From Paenibacillus sp. MSJ-34 (GTDB lineage: Bacteria > Bacillota > Bacilli > Paenibacillales > Paenibacillaceae), in contig NZ_JAHLPR010000047.1 of NCBI RefSeq assembly GCF_018918005.1, positions 1 to 58,575 of the forward strand: a stretch of 58,575 nt of DNA, written 5' to 3'. Position numbers and translations under genes: made by a program. Below are positions 18,786-27,826 of the stretch, one piece after another (positions within the stretch are counted from its first letter, which is position 1; each line of letters begins with the position of its first letter). Below the pieces are notes generated by a model. It had not been told where the DNA came from, made no database searches, and saw only the letters and a program-made list of their open reading frames with translations.

Positions 18786-19040
18786 CTAGATATGGCTCAG
18801 TAATTGCAATATAGCCAACAACGCCTCTCTCTCATCGGTACCATTAACGGAAATCGTAATTCCTCCTCCGTATGGCGCTCCTAATTTCAATAACGAAAGC
18901 ACGCTTTTGCCGTCGGCGAATTTCCCGTCGTATTCCACCCGAATATCCGATTGGAACTTGCCCGCTTCCGTTGCGATCAAATGGGAAGGCCTTAAATGCA
19001 AACCTTGTTCGAAATGAATTCTGTATATTGTCTCCAGCAT
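18786..19040 (-). CDS. HPr family phosphocarrier protein
   Basis: This 84-residue protein of the phosphotransferase system keeps both phosphorylation sites: His15 in GLHLRPSH, which receives phosphate from enzyme I, and Ser46 in DGKSVLSLLKLG, the HPr kinase site used in CcpA catabolite repression. The sequence around His15 differs from the housekeeping form (usually GIHARPA), so this is more likely a locus-dedicated paralogue than the main ptsH. It lies 19 bases after mtlA and no ptsI is present, so it probably serves the mannitol-type permease encoded upstream. Confidence 0.9.
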   Translation of the reverse strand: MLETIYRIHFEQGLHLRPSHLIATEAGKFQSDIRVEYDGKFADGKSVLSLLKLGAPYGGGITISVNGTDEREALLAILQLLSHI

Positions 19041-19059
19041 CGGTATGTTTCTCTCCTAC

Positions 19060-20943
19060 TTATTCGCTTCGCAAAGCGTTGAATAATAAGACGAATTGCT
19101 CTTGCGTACGCATCGTCAGCAGCGCTTTTCGAATTTCCGGCCGCTCTACGAGAAACGCCAATTTGGAGATAAGATCCAATTGTTCGTTCCCTTTCCCGCA
19201 AATGGCGAACATCAAGCGGACGCGTTCGTCTTCGCCGAACATCGTCTCCTCTGCAAAGCGTATCATGACCCATCCCGGCTGCACAATGGAGTCGCTGTCC
19301 GGGTCCAATCCATGCGGCACTGCGATGCCGCTTCCGATCCACGTCGAATGCATCGACTCCCTGTTCTTCATCTCCTGAATATATTCCTCGTCCTTCGCCA
19401 TCCCTAAATCGATCATTCGCCTCCCGGCAATTTCAATCGCTTCCCATTTATCTTTAACGCGCAAGTCAAGCAGAAACTGCTCTTTCCGCAAGGGAAGCCG
19501 GTCCGCTTGCTGAAGCTTCGCCCCCGTTTCCGGTTCTTTCGCCCGAGGAACGGGACGGCTCGATTCGATTAGCTTCAAGATGTGTTGATATAGTTCCGAA
19601 TCGATTAGAGACGGCACGAATAAATAATTGGCTTCCGCGAGAGATTGTTTCATTCGCTTTTTTAATTGTTGGTGGACGACAACCAGATCGGCATCCTTGG
19701 GAATCCGGTCGATGCCCGTATAGATCACTTGTATATGTTCGATCTTCTTCGCTTTCAACGCCTTCTTTAATTTTGCGGCTCCCATCGCGCTTGACGCCAT
19801 TCCTCCGTCGCAAGCGAACACGATCTTGGCAATCGTCCGTTCCTTATCGATCCCATTGCCGCTTCGTTCATCCGTTTCTCCGCCTCCCTCGTCCGGTCGT
19901 GTCCGCTCCCGTCCCGGCTCGTCCTTCACGTCGCCCTTTTTCAATAATCGCAACATGATGTATGATATGGAGAAGGAAACGGCTGCAGCGGCGGCGATCC
20001 CGCACAGCACACCCGCATAACCGCTCTTGGGGGTCATGGCCATAATAACCAGCAAGCTTCCCGGAGAAGGCGTCGCCACGAGGCCGGTATCAAGCAAATA
20101 AAAAATGAGATTGCCCGTTAATCCCCCCATAATCAAAGGGAAGATTAACATAGGCTTCATTAAGACATAAGGAAAATAAACCTCATGGATTCCCCCAAGC
20201 AATTGAATCGTGATGGCCGTCTTTAACTCCCCGCGCTTCTTATCCCGGCTCCATAAATAAGTCGCTAACAACATCCCGAATCCGGGCCCGGGATTGGCTT
20301 CCAAAATAAAAAAAATCGAGGTATGCGCGCTTTTTAATTGATTCATGCCGAGCGGTTCCAAAATGCCGTGATTCATCACATTGTTGAAAAACAACACTTT
20401 GGCCGGTTCGATCACGAACGCCAATATAGGCAGCATGCCTGACCGAATCAAGACCTCCGTGCCGTGAAGCGCGGCATGGATGAAGATCGTCATCATCGGG
20501 ACCAGGCAAAGATAAGAGAACAAGCCGAAGATGACACCGATCGCCCCCGAAACCGCATTATGAAACAGCAGTTCGAATCCGACCGGAATGCGGTCCTCCA
20601 TCCACGTATCCACCTTCTTAATGAACCAACCGACGAACGGTCCGATCAGCAGCGCAGGCAAAATAAGGGGATATTCCCGATCGCTTCCGATCACTGCCAT
20701 GATCGTTACGAAGGCGGCGATCACTCCGCCTCTCGTATCGCCCAACATTCTCCCTCCGGTGTATGCAAACAAGATGGGCACCAAATAAGTCATCATCGGA
20801 TTGACGATATCGTACAGCTCCGGATTCGGAATCCAGCCGGCGGGACTGAACAGAATCCGGAGAAATCCCACTGCGATCAAGACGGCAATATTTTGATAGA
20901 CGATCCCGCTAAGAAATCGGCCGCAGCGGTCCAGTATCTTCAT
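19060..20943 (-). CDS. mtlA: mannitol-type PTS transporter, fused EIICBA
   Basis: The 627-residue permease transports and phosphorylates a hexitol, probably mannitol. The EIIC membrane domain (1-335) contains GGIHEVYFPYVLMKP at 250-264, a hallmark of MtlA. A charged linker leads to EIIB (about 370-460) with the phosphocysteine Cys378 in FACDGGMASSAMG. EIIA (about 485-627) carries His544 in IAVPHG. The fused IIC-IIB-IIA order is that of E. coli MtlA; many Firmicutes have IIA on a separate gene. It lies 5 bases after mtlR and 19 before the HPr gene. No mannitol-1-phosphate dehydrogenase gene is in the window, so the product may be handled by genes elsewhere. Confidence 0.93.
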   Translation of the reverse strand: MKILDRCGRFLSGIVYQNIAVLIAVGFLRILFSPAGWIPNPELYDIVNPMMTYLVPILFAYTGGRMLGDTRGGVIAAFVTIMAVIGSDREYPLILPALLIGPFVGWFIKKVDTWMEDRIPVGFELLFHNAVSGAIGVIFGLFSYLCLVPMMTIFIHAALHGTEVLIRSGMLPILAFVIEPAKVLFFNNVMNHGILEPLGMNQLKSAHTSIFFILEANPGPGFGMLLATYLWSRDKKRGELKTAITIQLLGGIHEVYFPYVLMKPMLIFPLIMGGLTGNLIFYLLDTGLVATPSPGSLLVIMAMTPKSGYAGVLCGIAAAAAVSFSISYIMLRLLKKGDVKDEPGRERTRPDEGGGETDERSGNGIDKERTIAKIVFACDGGMASSAMGAAKLKKALKAKKIEHIQVIYTGIDRIPKDADLVVVHQQLKKRMKQSLAEANYLFVPSLIDSELYQHILKLIESSRPVPRAKEPETGAKLQQADRLPLRKEQFLLDLRVKDKWEAIEIAGRRMIDLGMAKDEEYIQEMKNRESMHSTWIGSGIAVPHGLDPDSDSIVQPGWVMIRFAEETMFGEDERVRLMFAICGKGNEQLDLISKLAFLVERPEIRKALLTMRTQEQFVLLFNALRSE

Positions 20944-20948
20944 TCGTT

Positions 20949-23042
20949 TTATCCCCCAATTAATTGTTTCATCTTAACGGTGTACGCGTCGCTGAGCACA
21001 CGATCGATGTAAGCCCGGATATCCTCTCCCGATCCTCCGGCCAGAATGGCCAAATGCTCTTCTTCAATCAAGGATGCGCCGATCTCGCCGATCATCTCCA
21101 TTTGTTCTTGTCCCGCCGTATCCGGCGCGAGCAAGATCAGCACGGTACGGACGTTCCCCTGCCTGCCGTCCTCTCCCCATGCTACCGGCCGTTTTAATCT
21201 GATTGCGGAGACATGCATCGCATGAATTCCTTTCGTTCGATAATGGAGTAAAGCAAGCCCGTAAGCTTCTGCCGTCCAAGTTCCCATCCGCTCCCGGTGA
21301 AGCAAATCCCGTTCGATGAGAGGAACATTCGCATGAGCGTCGGTCAGAAGCGCCGAGCGCGCAGCCTCGCGGATGACTTCCCCTTGCGACCGGCATTCCG
21401 ATTCGACGAATTGAAAATTGCGAATCAATTCGGAAACGGCATCCCCATATCGATTTACTTGTTGAATCGTCATATCGATCGGCACCTCCTTCCCTTCCTG
21501 CAACGGCGGTTGACGAAGCGCGGACAGTCTCGTTCCAAGCTTCGCCCTATCCTCCGCGGTCAGAAACGGGCTTACCATGACGACAGGCTTGTGGTCGAAC
21601 TCGAGCGTTACGGTAGAAACCAACAAGTCGATCTCGTTCCAATTTCCGCTCCAATGAGATAAATGCGATAAAGGCACCGTATCCGCAACTTCGATATGCG
21701 AAAGCTCTTTGCGAATTTGTGCCGCCAACAGCTTGGAAGCGCCGAATCCGCTTGTGCAGACGACCAAAACTTTATAATTTCTCGGTTTCTCCATGTTGCG
21801 GCGCAGTACCGCGGCTCCGAAATGCATGGCTAAGTATCCCGTTTCTTCGTCGGGTACGGGGAAACCGATCCGTTTTTCCAAGTATGCCGCCGCTTTTTTG
21901 CAAGCCTCGTACACATGGGGATAATTGTTCTTCACCTGCTCCAATAACGGATTCCTGATCTGCATCGACATCGAAATGCGAAAGAAAACCGATTCCAGAT
22001 GCTGCGCCAAATGAACGGCCAAGTCTTCGTCATTGGATAGCGGTATGTTCAACTCGTCGCTTACGATATAAATCAGATCGTTCACATATTCGGATACGGG
22101 ATGAACTTTAGACTTACGAACCGTTTTGCGGGACCCGGCTCCGAGCAAGTGCATCGTAATATAACCGATTTCGCTTTCGGGCACGGCGATGCCCAACGCT
22201 TCGGACAGACGGCCGGTCAGCGTTTCCGACCATTCGTACTCTTCGCAACGCTTCAGCTCGGATAAAACGCTTTCACTCATTTCGATCTTCTCGCCCGCCA
22301 CAAGCCGCTGCAAGGCAAGCGCAATATGGACGACGAGGCCGACAAAAGCGCTGTCGGGCATATAAAAGCGGCGGTCTTGCTCCAATTCGCGGACTTTGCG
22401 TTCAATGGCATCGATATAATGTTCTTCGATAAAATTGAGCAAATGGCTTCGAACCGACGTTTCCAATTGCGCCTTGGGCGGAGCGGGAGTTGCAAACGAA
22501 TGGAAGGCTTCCACCAGTTGTTCCTTCGAGCATTGTTCATACAACAATTCCAGTATCGCTTGCCGGAAATCTTTTTCTTCTCCCTGCAAAAAAACACCGA
22601 AACCGGGCTTGCGCAAGATTCGAATCCTGCGCTTCGCAAACCATCCCTCTAATTTATCCAAGTCATAGCTGACGGTTGCCTCGGAAACGTTTAATTTTCT
22701 GCCTAAATAAAATAATTTCACCGGTTCATTCAAAGACAACAGCGTTTGTTTCAACTCATACTGCCGTTCTTCCGCCGTCAGGGGCCGCTCCGAATAGGCG
22801 GGACGGAGAGCTTCGCTTGCCTGCTGCTTATCCTCTTCCGTTCCGGCAATGGATAAACCTACGCCCGGCCTTGCTTCGAGCTCGAGACGAAACCGTCTCA
22901 GCAATTTGCGAATTCCCCCGATTTCTCTTTGGACCGTACGCGAACTGACCTGGAGGCGATCCGATATTTCCTTCAGCGTTAAAGGCTTGGCCGAGGCAAG
23001 CAGCCATTGGAAAATAAGTTTTTGCCGCGCGTTCGGTTGCAT
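20949..23042 (-). CDS. mtlR: MtlR-type PRD-containing transcriptional activator
   Basis: The 697-residue regulator has an N-terminal HTH pair (1-140), PRD1 (His239 in VVHIALAL, His298 in YITMHLLG), PRD2 (His344 in LAVHLAQHLE, His407 in YLAMHFGA), a Gat-type EIIB domain with Cys429 in VVCTSGFGAS, and an EIIA-Mtl-like domain with His600 in LALLHYRTKG. All phospho-acceptor residues known to matter in Bacillus MtlR have counterparts. It should activate hexitol genes when dephosphorylated by substrate uptake through MtlA and phosphorylated by HPr at PRD2. It leads the mtlR-mtlA-HPr transcript and follows a terminator, but lies in line with the upstream ABC importer operon, a likely second target. 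Confidence 0.92.
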   Translation of the reverse strand: MQPNARQKLIFQWLLASAKPLTLKEISDRLQVSSRTVQREIGGIRKLLRRFRLELEARPGVGLSIAGTEEDKQQASEALRPAYSERPLTAEERQYELKQTLLSLNEPVKLFYLGRKLNVSEATVSYDLDKLEGWFAKRRIRILRKPGFGVFLQGEEKDFRQAILELLYEQCSKEQLVEAFHSFATPAPPKAQLETSVRSHLLNFIEEHYIDAIERKVRELEQDRRFYMPDSAFVGLVVHIALALQRLVAGEKIEMSESVLSELKRCEEYEWSETLTGRLSEALGIAVPESEIGYITMHLLGAGSRKTVRKSKVHPVSEYVNDLIYIVSDELNIPLSNDEDLAVHLAQHLESVFFRISMSMQIRNPLLEQVKNNYPHVYEACKKAAAYLEKRIGFPVPDEETGYLAMHFGAAVLRRNMEKPRNYKVLVVCTSGFGASKLLAAQIRKELSHIEVADTVPLSHLSHWSGNWNEIDLLVSTVTLEFDHKPVVMVSPFLTAEDRAKLGTRLSALRQPPLQEGKEVPIDMTIQQVNRYGDAVSELIRNFQFVESECRSQGEVIREAARSALLTDAHANVPLIERDLLHRERMGTWTAEAYGLALLHYRTKGIHAMHVSAIRLKRPVAWGEDGRQGNVRTVLILLAPDTAGQEQMEMIGEIGASLIEEEHLAILAGGSGEDIRAYIDRVLSDAYTVKMKQLIGG

Positions 23043-23080
23043 CCTCCCACCTTACCTCTCCCTTCGAATATGAGCATGAA

Positions 23081-23110
23081 AACAACAACCCTGAGCCTTG
23101 CGGCTCAGGA
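23081..23110 (-). terminator. intrinsic terminator after the polyol dehydrogenase
   Basis: CCTGAGCC and GGCTCAGG form an 8-base-pair stem around a GCAA-type tetraloop, followed on the minus strand by a T-rich GTTGTTGTTTTC tract. It separates the ABC/dehydrogenase operon from mtlR. Confidence 0.8.
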
Positions 23111-23128
23111 GGCATTTTACAGGAACTA

Positions 23129-24145
23129 TTATAATTTAAGTTGGACTTTAAACCAATGCGGATCTTTGGGCTGTTCGAAAAAGTCCGCCGCTTCCTCCAA
23201 CGAAATCTGTCTCGATATTAACGAAGCCACTTCGATGCGTTTCTCCTTGAGCCAATGAAACGCCGGCAGAAACGTTTGATTGATCGCCATCGAACCGATC
23301 ATCGTCCAATCTTTATTATACAACTGGAAAGGCGATAATCGAATGAACGAATCCGTTGCCGTAACGCCGAATTGCAAGTATTTGGACGCCGGTCCCATAT
23401 AGTTGAGCGCTTGTTCGATGACCGCCGGTATGCCGGTAGCGTCGACAACAACATCAAAACCGTGGGGATACTCGCCGGCATGCAAAACTTGTTCGATATC
23501 CCGGCTCAGCACTCCTTTCGTCGCCCCGCGGGCAACGGCCGTCTCAAGCTTCTTCTCCGATACGTCGACAACGACCAATTCGGAAGCCCCTGCCTGCACA
23601 AGCGCTTGAACCAGTTGCTGTCCCATCGCTCCCGCGCCGAACAGGATTACCCGATCCCCCACTTGCAACGAGAGCCGGTTCATTGCGTGAACGACACATG
23701 CCATCGGCTCGATAAAGGCGCCTTCGGCGAAGGTCATGTCGTCGGGCAGTTTCACCGCATTGCGCGCGGGAACGGCGACAAATTCGGCCATGCTGCCGTT
23801 GACGGTATTGCCGAGCGCCCCCCAATTGGCGCATTGATTCGTCCGCTTGGTCAAGCAAAAAGGGCATTCTCCGCAATACAGCGTAGGATCCGCGCTAACC
23901 CTCTCCCCGACCTGAAATCCGGAGACCCCTTCTCCAACTTCATACACCGTGCCCGCAAATTCATGCCCCGGAATAATCGGATACGGGGAAATGAATTCTC
24001 CTTCGAAAATATGAATATCCGTACCGCAAATGCCTACATTTTCAACCTTAATGGTGATCTCCCCCGCTTTAGGCTTCGGGTAAGGAACCTCTTTCACTTT
24101 TGCTTGCTTAGGCGCTTCAAACACTAATGCCTTCATCGTTGTCAT
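23129..24145 (-). CDS. zinc-dependent polyol/alcohol dehydrogenase (MDR superfamily)
   Basis: The 338-residue dehydrogenase resembles sorbitol, arabitol and threonine dehydrogenases. Catalytic zinc ligands are Cys40, His61 and Glu62 (GICGTD, GHEFAG), with a further Glu in FIEPMACVVHAMN. Structural zinc is bound by Cys91, 94, 97 and 105. The NAD(P) Rossmann motif is GAGAMGQQL near residue 170. It probably oxidises the hexitol or pentitol imported by the ABC transporter whose genes lie directly upstream; only 32 bases separate it from the last permease gene. The ATG has GGAGGAG nine bases upstream. Exact substrate cannot be read from sequence; sorbitol, mannitol and arabitol are all possible. 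Confidence 0.88.
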   Translation of the reverse strand: MTTMKALVFEAPKQAKVKEVPYPKPKAGEITIKVENVGICGTDIHIFEGEFISPYPIIPGHEFAGTVYEVGEGVSGFQVGERVSADPTLYCGECPFCLTKRTNQCANWGALGNTVNGSMAEFVAVPARNAVKLPDDMTFAEGAFIEPMACVVHAMNRLSLQVGDRVILFGAGAMGQQLVQALVQAGASELVVVDVSEKKLETAVARGATKGVLSRDIEQVLHAGEYPHGFDVVVDATGIPAVIEQALNYMGPASKYLQFGVTATDSFIRLSPFQLYNKDWTMIGSMAINQTFLPAFHWLKEKRIEVASLISRQISLEEAADFFEQPKDPHWFKVQLKL

Positions 24146-24177
24146 TGTATTTACTCCTCCCGGTTCGTTAAGTCACA

Positions 24178-24993
24178 TTATCCTTTTACCGCACCCATAG
24201 TCATTCCTCTTACCAATTGTTTTTGCGTAAACCATCCCAAAATCATCGGCGGCAATGCGGAAATCGTTGCAACGGCGGACATTTTCGCCCAGAACAGGCC
24301 TTCTTGGGTCATAAAAGTGGCCATGTAGACAGGCATGGTCGCCGCATTCGTATAAGTCAAACTGACGCCCAGCAAAAATTCGTTCCAAGCGAAAATCGCG
24401 CACAGCATTCCCGTCGAAACGATGCCGGGCCGGACGATAGGGACCGTAATTTTGAGAAACCCTTGAATTCCGGAGGCCCCGTCGACTTGCGACGCTTCAA
24501 TGAGATCGTAAGGGATGTCCTTGAAGAAGGAACGCATCATCCATACGACGAGCGGAACGTTCATCGCCACGCACATCACAATCAAGGCCAATTGCGTATC
24601 CAGCAGATTGATGTTTTTAAAGACGAGATACACCGGGACGATGGCCCCGACCACCGGAAGCATCTTGGTGGAAATGAACCAAAATAAAATATCGTCGCCG
24701 CGCTTGATGCGGTACATCGCGAGCGCGTAGGCGGCCGGCACGCCCAGCAACAACGCCGCAGCCGTGGACACTGCCGATACAAGCAGCGAGTTTTGGAAGA
24801 AATGGGCCGCCCCGGAACTCCATACTAACTTGAAATTTTCGAGCGTCGGCGTGAAAATGAGCGCCGGAGGCATCACGGTCGCCTGCGATTCTTGCTTAAA
24901 CCCGGTGATGAACATAAGCAGAACCGGGAAGAAATATACGATTGCGATCAGATACGTTGCGAACGTCAATCCGACGGATGCCAGTCTCTTCAT
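24178..24993 (-). CDS. polyol ABC transporter permease (SmoG/MalG type)
   Basis: The 271-residue inner permease of a CUT1 ABC importer has six TM helices and the EAA loop EASQVDGASGIQGFLKITVPIVRPG near residue 170, where the ATPase docks. Similarity in overall pattern is to sorbitol/mannitol permeases. The start ATG overlaps the stop of the partner permease by four bases. No ATPase gene is present in the operon, so it presumably uses a shared multi-sugar ATPase of the MsmX type, as many Firmicutes CUT1 importers do. Confidence 0.9.
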   Translation of the reverse strand: MKRLASVGLTFATYLIAIVYFFPVLLMFITGFKQESQATVMPPALIFTPTLENFKLVWSSGAAHFFQNSLLVSAVSTAAALLLGVPAAYALAMYRIKRGDDILFWFISTKMLPVVGAIVPVYLVFKNINLLDTQLALIVMCVAMNVPLVVWMMRSFFKDIPYDLIEASQVDGASGIQGFLKITVPIVRPGIVSTGMLCAIFAWNEFLLGVSLTYTNAATMPVYMATFMTQEGLFWAKMSAVATISALPPMILGWFTQKQLVRGMTMGAVKG

Positions 24994-25886
24994 GTTAATT
25001 CCCCCCGAAACGTTCTCCGCAACAATTTAAACAGCAGCGTCATCAGCAAGACGGTGACGATCACGATCATGACGCCGACGGCGGACGCTTCGCCGACCTC
25101 CCAGCCTTGAAACCCGCTGCGGTATACCAGGAACGACAAATTCGTGGACGCATACCCCGGTCCGCCGGAGGTCGTCACGTAAATGAGACCGAATTCCTGA
25201 AGAATAAAGACGATCCCAAGCAATAAGGCCACTTCGATATAACGCAGAAGATGCGGCAACGTTACGTGGAAAAATTGGCCGACTCTTCCCGCCCCGTCCA
25301 GAAGCGAGGCCTCCAGCGCGTCTTCCGGGACGGATTGGAGTCCCGCCAGCAGTACCAGCAAAAAGAACGGCGTCCATTGCCATGCGATCATCGCCATAAG
25401 CGTCAACAACGGATAATGCGTCAGCCATTCGACAGGCTGCGCTCCGAGCAAGCCCGATACGTATGCCAGCACCCCGAAATTCGGATCCAACAGCATGTTT
25501 TTCCAAATGATTCCCGTAACCGTCGGCATAATAAAGAACGGCGTGATCAATAAAGTCCGCACCAGTCCCTTGCCGAAAAACGAACGATTCAACAATAAAG
25601 CAAGCAGCATCCCTAACGCCAAACAAATGAGTAACGCTCCCGCCGTCAACACAAACGTATTGAGAATGACCGTCCATAGATTCGGCGAGCTTACAATTTG
25701 TTTGAAATTGGCGAACCCCGCAAATTTCCTTCCCAGGTCGGGCCGCATCAAATTCCATTTGTGCAAACTATAGAAAATAGTAATGAGAAATGGAATTTGA
25801 GTCGCGACGGCGACGAACAGGACGGCGGGCAAAAGGAGTCTTCTCGATGGTTGCACCGATCGCGCCGTCGTTTTTACATTTCCCAT
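24990..25886 (-). CDS. polyol ABC transporter permease (SmoF/MalF type)
   Basis: The 298-residue first permease subunit has six TM helices and the EAA-like loop LEASLLDGAGRVGQFFHVTLPHLL near residue 200. The N-terminus has a short cytoplasmic tail (MGNVKTTARSVQPSRR) before the first helix. It pairs with the permease encoded next and with the lipoprotein encoded 63 bases upstream. A GC-rich hairpin in that 63-base gap may protect the binding-protein mRNA and lower permease expression. Confidence 0.9.
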   Translation of the reverse strand: MGNVKTTARSVQPSRRLLLPAVLFVAVATQIPFLITIFYSLHKWNLMRPDLGRKFAGFANFKQIVSSPNLWTVILNTFVLTAGALLICLALGMLLALLLNRSFFGKGLVRTLLITPFFIMPTVTGIIWKNMLLDPNFGVLAYVSGLLGAQPVEWLTHYPLLTLMAMIAWQWTPFFLLVLLAGLQSVPEDALEASLLDGAGRVGQFFHVTLPHLLRYIEVALLLGIVFILQEFGLIYVTTSGGPGYASTNLSFLVYRSGFQGWEVGEASAVGVMIVIVTVLLMTLLFKLLRRTFRGELT

Positions 25887-25917
25887 ATTTTAACGTTACC
25901 ACCTATCCGTACAAATT

Positions 25918-25939
25918 AAGGGGGGGAGCCTCCCCCCTT
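25918..25939. other. GC-rich hairpin between binding protein and permease genes
   Basis: AAGGGGGG and CCCCCCTT form an eight-base-pair stem around GAGCCT. No T-run suited to termination follows on the minus strand beyond TTAATTT. Such hairpins between a binding-protein gene and its permeases commonly raise the relative amount of the binding protein. Confidence 0.6.
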
Positions 25940-25949
25940 GCGACCTTCG

Positions 25950-27362
25950 TTACTTTTTGTATCCGCCGTCCTTTGCCACTTGTTCCGCTTTTTGCTGGGC
26001 AAGCTTCAACGCTTCTTCCACCGTTTTCTGTCCCGACAGCGCCGCGGCGATCTCTTGGCTGACTTCGGTTCCGAGCTGCTGGAATTCCGGAATAGCGACA
26101 AACTGGATTCCTTTGTATGGAACAGGGTCGACGGTCGGTTGGTCATAATCGGCCGATTCCAGCGACTTCAATACGATCTCGGAGAAAGGGGCCGCTTCCT
26201 TGTATTTCGGATTGTCATAGGTCGAATGGCGCGTTCCGGGCGGTACCACTCCCCATCCTTCCGATTCGCCGACCTTTTCGATATATTGCTTGCTTGTCGC
26301 CCAAGCAACGAATTTCATCGCTTCTTCTTTATGCTTGCTTGCCGATTCGATTGCCAAACACCATGCGTACAGCCAGCCGGTATTATCCTTCTTCCGGCTT
26401 GGCGCCAGCGCGTAGCCGATGTTGCCGGCAACCTGCGACGATTTCTCATCGTTTAGAAATCCGGCGGCCACCGTCGCATCGTACCACATCGCGGCCTTGC
26501 CGGTAGACATGAGCGTCAAGGCTTCGGTGAACCCGGTGGAGAACGCTCCCGGCTGTCCCGCTTCCTTGATCAAATTCGTATAGAACTCGACGGCTTCCGT
26601 CGTTTCGGGACTATTCAACTGCGCATTCCATTCCATATCGTACCAACGTCCGCCAAAGGCGTTAATGACCGTATTGAGCGGAGCCATCATTTCTCCCCAT
26701 CCCGGCAAGCCTCGCAGCACGATTCCCGGAACGTTATTCGCCGCTTTGACCTGTTTGGCAATGTCCGCCACCTCGTCCCAGGTCGGGTTTTCCGGCATTG
26801 TTACTCCGGCTTTTTCGAGCATTTCGGTATTGTAGTACAACATGCTGCTCTCCGCATAGAAAGGCAGCGAATAGAGCTGGTCATTATGCGAAAGCGCTTT
26901 ACGAATCATTTCAAAAACATCCTCGATGTCGTATTGTTCCCGTTGTTCGGCGCTCATCTTGTCCAAATACGGGGACAACGGCTCGATCCAGCCGTTTTGC
27001 GCCCAGATCGGAGTATCGTAGTTGCTGATGGTGACAATATCGAACATCCCTGCTCCCAGAGCGACGTCCTCCGTTACTTTTTTGCGCAAATCGTTTTCAG
27101 GGAGTACGACAAACTCCACTTTAATGCCCGTTTCCCGTTCAAATTCCTTCGTCATCTTCTGCATGACGACCATATCCGGATTATTCACGGTGGCAACCGT
27201 CAATTTCACATCCGTCGAACCGGCAGATCGCTCGTCTCCGGCCGGCGCTTCCGCCCCATTCTCCGGTTTGACGGGGCTCCCTCCGCTTGGGGAGCAACCT
27301 CCCAACACCAAAACGAACGCGATAAGGATAAGGCCTATACTCTGAAACCTGCTACGCTTCAT
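25950..27362 (-). CDS. polyol-binding lipoprotein of CUT1 ABC importer
   Basis: The 470-residue extracellular solute-binding protein (SBP_bac family 1) has a lipoprotein signal with VLGGC, Cys23 being the lipidated residue. A Pro/Gly/Glu-rich linker leads into the two-lobed binding domain with the usual TWDEVADIAKQV and ALTLMSTGKAAMWYDAT segments. The nearest known type is the sorbitol/mannitol-binding SmoE family. ATG is preceded by TAGGGGGAAAT. A perfect cre box lies 18 bases upstream of the start, so CcpA should repress the operon in the presence of preferred sugars. It heads the operon binding protein, two permeases, dehydrogenase. Confidence 0.9.
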   Translation of the reverse strand: MKRSRFQSIGLILIAFVLVLGGCSPSGGSPVKPENGAEAPAGDERSAGSTDVKLTVATVNNPDMVVMQKMTKEFERETGIKVEFVVLPENDLRKKVTEDVALGAGMFDIVTISNYDTPIWAQNGWIEPLSPYLDKMSAEQREQYDIEDVFEMIRKALSHNDQLYSLPFYAESSMLYYNTEMLEKAGVTMPENPTWDEVADIAKQVKAANNVPGIVLRGLPGWGEMMAPLNTVINAFGGRWYDMEWNAQLNSPETTEAVEFYTNLIKEAGQPGAFSTGFTEALTLMSTGKAAMWYDATVAAGFLNDEKSSQVAGNIGYALAPSRKKDNTGWLYAWCLAIESASKHKEEAMKFVAWATSKQYIEKVGESEGWGVVPPGTRHSTYDNPKYKEAAPFSEIVLKSLESADYDQPTVDPVPYKGIQFVAIPEFQQLGTEVSQEIAAALSGQKTVEEALKLAQQKAEQVAKDGGYKK

Positions 27363-27379
27363 TTGATTTCCCCCTACAT

Positions 27380-27393
27380 TGTTTTCGCTTTCA
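27380..27393 (-). promoter_or_regulatory. cre site (CcpA operator)
   Basis: On the minus strand TGAAAGCGAAAACA fits the cre consensus TGNAARCGNWWWCA at every fixed position. It lies in the leader between the probable -10 box and the start codon of the binding-protein gene, a roadblock position for CcpA repression. Confidence 0.75.
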
Positions 27394-27428
27394 TACGTAT
27401 TGATGCGGCCACATCAAACCGGAAGCAG

Positions 27429-27454
27429 TGTGACTTCCGTCACAGTTGATTATA
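27429..27454 (-). promoter_or_regulatory. candidate promoter -10 with TGTGA-N6-TCACA palindrome
   Basis: A TATAAT occurs on the minus strand at 27449-27454, with a poor -35 (TTTCCC, 27472-27477), as expected for an activator-dependent promoter. Just downstream, TGTGAC and GTCACA form a perfect palindrome around TTCC (27429-27444), covering the expected start of transcription. The half-sites match the TGTGA-N6-TCACA pattern of CRP-family regulators. A weaker TGATG/CATCA repeat is at 27401-27416. Binding factor unknown; MtlR and a CRP/FNR protein are both possible. Confidence 0.4.
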
Positions 27455-27639
27455 CGTACAGTTCGCCGCAAGGGAAATCGATAGATCTACAGTTTTGTCG
27501 GCAGAAGTTGTGGACATTTCTTAAGAGCGGCTTCGGAATTGCGTTTCCCGTTCCGTTCTACGATTCCGTTTCATACTAAACGTTCACCCTCCGGGCACTT
27601 GGACCGGAAAATCGCAGCGGCTGACACCCCGTCAGGCGG

Positions 27640-27826
27640 GCTAACGAAACTAGAACACGCTAATAGCCGGTAAATGACCCTGTTGCTGATGTAACGAAAC
27701 TGGAACACGCTAATGAGGGGAAAAAGGCGGTAAAACGGCCGATTTCCAATGAATAACGATATGTACTTTCGTTAATATGGGAACGTCTTCATTTTGAGCC
27801 CAATAAGGATTGACAGTTTCGTTAGC
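27640..27826. repeat. tandem and inverted AACGAAACT repeats (possible miniature element)
   Basis: TAACGAAACTRGAACACGCTAAT occurs at 27642 and again exactly 50 bases later at 27692. An 11-base inverted copy of GCTAACGAAAC ends the block (27816-27826), so the 187-base segment is bounded by inverted ends. Both direct copies are followed by a GGTAAA-containing tract. No coding capacity. Confidence 0.6.
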
